Shown here: positions 58,844 to 64,000 of the stretch, in pieces | Layout of the letters: the number at the start of each line of letters is the position of its first letter | Position numbering within the stretch: the stretch's first letter is position 1 | From: an uncultured Fodinibius sp. | GTDB taxonomy: Bacteria; Bacteroidota; Rhodothermia; Balneolales; Balneolaceae | Reading direction: 5' to 3' | Length of the DNA: 64,000 bases | NCBI GenBank assembly: GCA_913057775.1 | Contig: CAJXOG010000001.1 | Location: forward strand, 604,031-668,030 | Notes under the pieces: generated by a model | Told to the model about the DNA's origin: nothing | The model's database searches: none | What the model saw: only the letters and a program-made list of their open reading frames with translations | Translations under genes and position numbers: made by a program

Positions 58844-59536
58844 ATGTCAAAAGTCGCTGTCGTTACTGGGGCAAGTCGTGGAATAGGTCGGAAAATTTCT
58901 AAAGAACTCGCTGATAAGGGGCACCATGTTGTTGCCGTTGCTCGATCGGAGCAGCCACTAACCGAGTTAGCGAATTATCATGCAAATATTTCTGCTATAC
59001 CCACTGATCTTACGGATCAACGGGATGTTGATAAACTGATAAATCAACTTGAGGAAGATTTTAATAATATTGATATCCTCCTTAATAACGCAGGATCACT
59101 CATTAATAAAACTTTTTCAGAGCTTACTTTAGAAGACTGGCGTTCTCAGCTTGAAAGTAATTTAATTAGCGCTGTACATATAACAAAAAAGATGCTTTCC
59201 TTATTTAGCAACAACGCTCATATTGTAAATATAAGCAGTATGGGTGGATTTCAAGGCAGTGCCAAATTTCCCGGTCTTGCAGCATATAGTGTTTCAAAGG
59301 GAGCACTGAGTATCTTAACGGAATGTCTATCGGTTGAATTGTCAGACAAAAACATTAAAGCTAATGCACTGTGTCTAGGAGCAGTACAAACCGAAATGCT
59401 TGAGGAAGCTTTTCCTGGTATGGAAGCGCCAGTAGCAGCAAAAGAAATGGGAACCTATATTGCTAACTTTGCCTTAGAAGGATCTACATTTTTCAACGGA
59501 AAAATTCTACCGGTAGCACTACAAGATCCCGAATAA
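58844..59536 (+). CDS. SDR-family oxidoreductase
   Basis: KVAVVTGASRGIGRKISKELADKGHHVVAVAR, NIDILLNNAGSLIN, AYSVSKGALSILTECLSVEL. Confidence 0.92.
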   Translation: MSKVAVVTGASRGIGRKISKELADKGHHVVAVARSEQPLTELANYHANISAIPTDLTDQRDVDKLINQLEEDFNNIDILLNNAGSLINKTFSELTLEDWRSQLESNLISAVHITKKMLSLFSNNAHIVNISSMGGFQGSAKFPGLAAYSVSKGALSILTECLSVELSDKNIKANALCLGAVQTEMLEEAFPGMEAPVAAKEMGTYIANFALEGSTFFNGKILPVALQDPE

Positions 59537-59607
59537 TAGTAAATGGATTCTTATCCTATATTTTCTACATTAACTTTGTAATTTTAATTAAATAGCAATC
59601 AAGGGTC

Positions 59608-60288
59608 GTGAAAAAACATTTTGTACTATTAATCATCATTATTTTCGGTATTACTCTATCCCAAAACATAGTAAAAGCACAGTCTATTAAACTATTAGGC
59701 AGTAGTACTTTAAACGGGGCAATGAACGGCGTACTCGTAGGTGGAGCTACAATGGCGCTTCAAAATTCCAATGATTATAGACCTGTTGAAGTCGGGCTTG
59801 GCGCGGGAACACTTTATGGTATTGGAATGGGCGCTTATGATATGTCCCAGATTGACAAGGGACAACAGTTTTATATTTCCGGCACGTTTAATGACGGTAC
59901 AAACCGATCAATACTCGTATTACTCGATACCATTTACGGAGCGGTTGGTGGTATGCTTGTTGGATCCTCAATCACCTTAATCATGCAAGAAAGAATTGAA
60001 AAGGGATTGCAATACGGAGCTGGTGCCGGTGCCTGGCTGGGTATGGGATTTGGATTAATCGATACTTTCATGCTTGCTGAAAAGCCTACTAATCTACAGG
60101 CTTCTAATAATATCACTTCACAGCAACAAAGTGTTAATGGACTTATAACCTATAGCAATGCCAACCAATCGATACAAGTAGGAATGGTTAATCCTGAATT
60201 TATCGAACAGAAACAGCTTTCCAGCAAGCGTTATAGCACCAGTTACAAACCTTCCTTAAATGTTTTTGAACTGAAGATAGACCTTTAA
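59608..60288 (+). CDS. Hypothetical exported/membrane protein, Gly-rich
   Basis: GTG start, signal-like N-terminus, MNGVLVGGATMAL / GGMLVGSSITLIM internal repeat; overlaps 3' end of 60285-61238 by 4 bp. Confidence 0.6.
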   Translation: MKKHFVLLIIIIFGITLSQNIVKAQSIKLLGSSTLNGAMNGVLVGGATMALQNSNDYRPVEVGLGAGTLYGIGMGAYDMSQIDKGQQFYISGTFNDGTNRSILVLLDTIYGAVGGMLVGSSITLIMQERIEKGLQYGAGAGAWLGMGFGLIDTFMLAEKPTNLQASNNITSQQQSVNGLITYSNANQSIQVGMVNPEFIEQKQLSSKRYSTSYKPSLNVFELKIDL

Positions 60289-61238
60289 TCTTCTTCAACT
60301 TCCGCATCATAATCATCTGGAGTATCAAACTGAGCACCTTCTTCAGGTTCTTTGGCCAATGCCAAATATCGGATAAGCTCTTTTACCGTATTAGAGTGCC
60401 CTGAAAGTGAGGGATGTAATCCATCGCTCAAATAATTCCATGCTGCGGGGCCTGGCTCTTCCTCTTCCTGATCTTCTACACTGTCATCCTTATCCTTCAT
60501 TCGTTCTCCAAGAGGATCAACAATATATCCTTTTTTGCCAGTTAATATCTCACGATACTGACTCAAATCTTCCTCAAACAGGTCAAAATGAAAAAGTCGC
60601 ATCTGCTGCTGCATTTCGGTAATAACCGGAGGAGGAGTAAGCCAGATCAGTGGATTATCCGTCACCTCATTGACTACTGTTTCGATCGTATTTAGATTTT
60701 CCCAGAAGTCAGCCAGTGAAACCAATGTACGATCCGGCGATACATGCAAACGCTGCGCATCAAACGTGCCTAACGCCACAATTACCCAGTCCGGATCATG
60801 ATCTAACACATCCCGGTTTAGCCGTTTAAGTGCATCGGTAGAAGTGTTGTAAGATACTCCACTGTTCACAAAGGTCAAGTCTGCATCTTCGAGACCAATC
60901 TCCAAAACATGTTGGAAGATGTTAAACCAGCTTTGTAGATCATCAGTAAGGGAATCTCCAATAGCAACAATGGTATCGCCTTGTTCAAAAGGAAGATCTT
61001 CAATCCACTCTGCTACTTCGCCATCTTCCAATAACTCAATTGCAGCTTCTTTGGCATTTGAAGAAAAACGATCGCGAAGCTCTTTTAGCTCCTCTTTCTC
61101 CAATCCCATCAATCCGGCCATCGCTTCTTCATTTTCAATGCCGGGAAGTAAAGGATACCGTTTTTCCAGGTTTAGAAATTGTAATAAATAGTTCTCTAAA
61201 ACTTCTTTTTCTTCTTTACTTGCTTTATGCTCACTCAT
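60285..61238 (-). CDS. SGNH/GDSL hydrolase
   Basis: DTIVAIGDSLTDDLQSWFNIFQHVL, VNSGVSYNTSTDALKRL, DWVIVALGTFDAQ, LSDGLHPSLSGH. Confidence 0.85.
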   Translation of the reverse strand: MSEHKASKEEKEVLENYLLQFLNLEKRYPLLPGIENEEAMAGLMGLEKEELKELRDRFSSNAKEAAIELLEDGEVAEWIEDLPFEQGDTIVAIGDSLTDDLQSWFNIFQHVLEIGLEDADLTFVNSGVSYNTSTDALKRLNRDVLDHDPDWVIVALGTFDAQRLHVSPDRTLVSLADFWENLNTIETVVNEVTDNPLIWLTPPPVITEMQQQMRLFHFDLFEEDLSQYREILTGKKGYIVDPLGERMKDKDDSVEDQEEEEPGPAAWNYLSDGLHPSLSGHSNTVKELIRYLALAKEPEEGAQFDTPDDYDAEVEED

Positions 61239-61267
61239 AAAAATACATTATCTCAAAAATTACTTTT

Positions 61268-61954
61268 CTAATTCTCTAAAAAATCCTGAACTAACTTTGG
61301 TGCTCCTTCTTCAGCACGCTCTTGAATGTGTTCCCATCCTTTAAACGTTCGAAGCTCGGGAGTAGCCGGATCAATAATATATTTTGGAATATCATGATCT
61401 GCTAAATCCACTAAACCCGCGGCAGGATATACGACAAGCGAAGTGCCAATCACAATTAATATATCGGCCTCTGGTACTATATTTGCAGCTTTTTGCATAT
61501 TTGGTACAGGCTCTCCAAACCAGACAACATGAGGCCTTAGCTGTGCCCCATCCTCGGCTGTGTCTCCTACTCCAATGGCATCGCCACCAATATTATATAT
61601 CAGAGATGGGTCTTCTTCGCTGCGAACCTTCGAGAGCTCACCGTGTAAATGAACTACATCCGATGAGCCAGCACGTTCATGCAAATCATCTACATTTTGT
61701 GTGATGATCGTAACCTCGTACTGCTCTTCTAACTCAGCCAAAGCTTTGTGTCCGGCATTGGGATCTACGGCATGCAGCTGCTTTCTACGCTGATTATAAA
61801 ACTCTAAAACAAGTTCTTTGTCTCGTTCCCAGGCTTGTGGTGTAGCCACTTCTTGAATGTCATGACCTTCCCAAAGACCATCAGAATCTCGGAAGGTCTT
61901 TAATCCGCTATCGGCACTCATACCAGCACCGGTTAAAACTACCACCTTCTCCAT
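61268..61954 (-). CDS. NAD-dependent deacylase (sirtuin, CobB-like)
   Basis: VVLTGAGMSADSGLKTFRDSDGLW, IITQNVDDLHERAGSSDVVHLHGEL, LRPHVVWFGEPVP, VIGTSLVVYPAAGL. Confidence 0.94.
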   Translation of the reverse strand: MEKVVVLTGAGMSADSGLKTFRDSDGLWEGHDIQEVATPQAWERDKELVLEFYNQRRKQLHAVDPNAGHKALAELEEQYEVTIITQNVDDLHERAGSSDVVHLHGELSKVRSEEDPSLIYNIGGDAIGVGDTAEDGAQLRPHVVWFGEPVPNMQKAANIVPEADILIVIGTSLVVYPAAGLVDLADHDIPKYIIDPATPELRTFKGWEHIQERAEEGAPKLVQDFLEN

Positions 61955-61981
61955 AGCGTTTATGTTAGATTGGCAGAACGC

Positions 61982-63508
61982 TTATTGACTATGTGCGTGT
62001 TGGGGCAAAATAGATTCCAACCAGGAACTTGATTCTTCATAATCCTCAACAACACTCGGAGCTTTCTCGTTAGCAAAAGACGCCACCATTCTTTCTACAT
62101 CTGTTTTTAGAACGGTTATAGCATTATTGATCAGATCTTTATTAAAGCCTTTGTCTCCAAGACGTAACGTAAACTCAAGAGAAATTACACGACTTAATAT
62201 TTTTCCCAGTTCAACTAACCGGTCTTGGCCTAACGTATGATCAATCTTAAAATCCAGCAGATCAGAAAAATAATCAGAGGCACGTTCAGTAAGTCTGTAT
62301 TTACTCAAAAATTCATAGAGATTTTTGAGCTTCAGTTTACGCATATTTTTCAATACCGATTCTGAAATTTGTTGATAAAGAATATCATTTGATCCTTCAA
62401 AAATCTGGAAAGGACGACTATCAATAAGTGCTCTCCCGGCAATATGATCTAATCGATATCCCTTAGCTCCTGTCAGCTGCAACAGAGACTGCGCTGCTTG
62501 CTGCATTAGATCCGTAGTATATGTCTTAATGGCATTAGCCGTAAGACTCATGTTCGAAACATCTTTGGTAAGTGGAACATTTTCACTGGTAAACGCACAC
62601 ATTGCAGAACAAACTGTAAATGAAGATTGTATCCTGTTTAATCGTTTCTTCACCTGATCATAATTGAATAAACTTTGTCCCCCAACATAACGCTCTTTAC
62701 AGTGCGTAATGGCTTCATCCATTAATCGCTTTAAAAAGCCAATGCCCATTCCGGGAAACTGTAATCGACTCCTGTGTAATACATCCAGCATCATCTTAAT
62801 GCCTATAGACTTAGGCTGTAATTTATACTCCTCTGGTACCGTAATATCAATCTTATTTCGGCCATACGGCAGCATGTATAATCCTAAGTTTTTGTAGTAT
62901 TCTTCTACTTCAATGCCACCACGTTTACTATCATGAATAAAGAAACCAATATCGCGACCTAAATCACCATTACTACCTTCTTTACGAGCTGTTATCAACC
63001 AAAAATCTGCAGCTCCCGTTAAACCAGCCCAATGCTTGGTACCACTAACTTGAAATGCATCTCCCTCATCAGATTTAATCTTCTTAAAAGAGGTTTCCAT
63101 GTGTAAAGCATCTGAACCAAAATCTGGTTCCGTAATCATTAATCCCCCCATATTATTCTCATACAAAAACCTATCAAATATGGGTTGCTTAATTTCTTCA
63201 TGTCCGTAATTAGCCACCGGCTGTAAAAAAAGTGCTCCGTTAATTCCCATCATCAATGAAAGAGGAAGCGACTCATAAGAACTGGCTTCTAACATTGACA
63301 ACGCTTCGTGTGTTTCAGCTCCACGTCCACCATACTCCTCAGGAATAAATACACTCAGTGGTTTGCAATCCATTACTTCATTAAAAATTTCATCAGGCAA
63401 ACCACGACTTAAACTTAGTTCGTCAATATCACTTTGAACATTGAAGAGACTGTGTAACTTATTTTTATATTGATTGATAAAATCAGAAAAGTCCATAACG
63501 ACTAACAA
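61982..63508 (-). CDS. Acyl-CoA dehydrogenase family protein
   Basis: GGLMITEPDFGSDALHMETSF, VSGTKHWAGLTGAADFWLITAR, QLTGAKGYRLDHIAGRALIDSRPFQIFEGSNDILYQQI. Confidence 0.9.
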   Translation of the reverse strand: MLVVMDFSDFINQYKNKLHSLFNVQSDIDELSLSRGLPDEIFNEVMDCKPLSVFIPEEYGGRGAETHEALSMLEASSYESLPLSLMMGINGALFLQPVANYGHEEIKQPIFDRFLYENNMGGLMITEPDFGSDALHMETSFKKIKSDEGDAFQVSGTKHWAGLTGAADFWLITARKEGSNGDLGRDIGFFIHDSKRGGIEVEEYYKNLGLYMLPYGRNKIDITVPEEYKLQPKSIGIKMMLDVLHRSRLQFPGMGIGFLKRLMDEAITHCKERYVGGQSLFNYDQVKKRLNRIQSSFTVCSAMCAFTSENVPLTKDVSNMSLTANAIKTYTTDLMQQAAQSLLQLTGAKGYRLDHIAGRALIDSRPFQIFEGSNDILYQQISESVLKNMRKLKLKNLYEFLSKYRLTERASDYFSDLLDFKIDHTLGQDRLVELGKILSRVISLEFTLRLGDKGFNKDLINNAITVLKTDVERMVASFANEKAPSVVEDYEESSSWLESILPQHAHSQ

Positions 63509-63647
63509 ATTTTGAGAGAGTTTAAAACACTTGTACCCTTTAAAATAAAATATCCTTACAAGTCTTTAATATACCGAATAATATACCTTGGCAAAAACAT
63601 ATCAGGGTACTTATTCATTCATTTTTATACTTCATACCAATTTCCAA

Positions 63648-63680
63648 CAAAAAAAGGTGATCCATGGGGGATCACCTTTA
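63648..63680 (-). terminator. Rho-independent-type terminator of rRNA operon
   Basis: Minus strand AAGGTGATCC-cccat-GGATCACCTT followed by T-tract (A-run 63648-63655 on +). Confidence 0.88.
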
Positions 63681-63698
63681 TGCCAGGAAAATAAAAAA

Positions 63699-63814
63699 GA
63701 GCGGGCGGGGACCTACGCTTCCTCCCGGATGGGAAGTACCATCGGCGCTGCCGGGTGTCACGGCCGTGTTCGGGATGGGAACGGGTGGAGCCCCGGCGCT
63801 TGGCCCGCCTGCTC
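63699..63814 (-). rRNA. rrf: 5S ribosomal RNA
   Basis: Minus strand GAGCGGGCGGGCCAAGCGCCGGGGCTCCACCCGTTCCCATCCCGAACACGGCCGTGACACCCGGCAGCGCCGATGGTACTTCCCATCCGGGAGGAAGCGTAGGTCCCCGCCCGCTC; CCCATCCCGAACACGG core. Confidence 0.96.
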
Positions 63815-63954
63815 AAAATCAAATTCAGTATGTCAACAGATGGTCTTCGACGTAGTGATAGCTGGGGTAAGGGCCAAGATCGGGTCTTGGTTGCTGTATT
63901 GCTCGTTGCTTTGCTTGCCGGCCAGCCCGACCCAAACGGTCGTGCAAGCCATAT

Positions 63955-64000
63955 AAGCGGAAGCCGGTAGCCTTATTAGTACGGCTCGGCTGAAGCTGTT
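63955..64000 (-). rRNA. rrl: 23S ribosomal RNA, 3' end (truncated by window; mature end approximate)
   Basis: Minus strand AACAGCTTCAGCCGAGCCGTACTAATAAGGCTACCGGCTTCC resembles conserved 23S 3' terminus (GCTGA..CGGTACTAAT). Confidence 0.85.

Noticed and set aside
63588-63970. ORFs called across 63588-63970 on both strands
   Set aside because: They overlap 5S rRNA, the 5S-23S spacer and 23S; spurious translations.

Overview
64 kb bacterial chromosomal window, compact and mostly co-oriented. Gene content and style suggest Balneolota/Bacteroidota-like (an inference, not tested). Recognisable content: PASTA protein, rpe, PhoH, MBL-fold and PNP genes; two different photolyase-family proteins; a BlaI/M56-TonB pair; a fatty-acid beta-oxidation cluster (thiolase, FadB-type fusion, acyl-CoA ligases); subtilase; SF1 helicase; OsmC plus methyltransferase; MddA-like methyltransferase; homogentisate genes (hmgA/hpd) divergent from a phenylacetate operon (paaABCD, ECH, HAD, paaI, paaJ, paaY, paaZ, ECH); two HisKA_2-type sensor kinases; fused BCKDH E1; hisC; sirtuin; acyl-CoA dehydrogenase; and, at the right edge, 5S rRNA and the 3' end of 23S rRNA on the minus strand. 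The most unusual signal is in the intergenic DNA. (1) Two diverged four-helix-bundle (S23/IVP/Avd-like) genes sit inside metabolic operons, each enclosed by its own imperfect inverted repeat, so the ORF would occupy the loop of a long hairpin, as in 23S rRNA intervening sequences. (2) Nearly every gap in the hmg/hpd/paa region is filled by a different degenerate palindrome, and a solo palindrome at 21.19 kb resembles the flank of one four-helix-bundle gene. I propose a palindrome/four-helix-bundle intergenic element system as the candidate undescribed biology. All alignments were done by eye. No database search or folding program was run.
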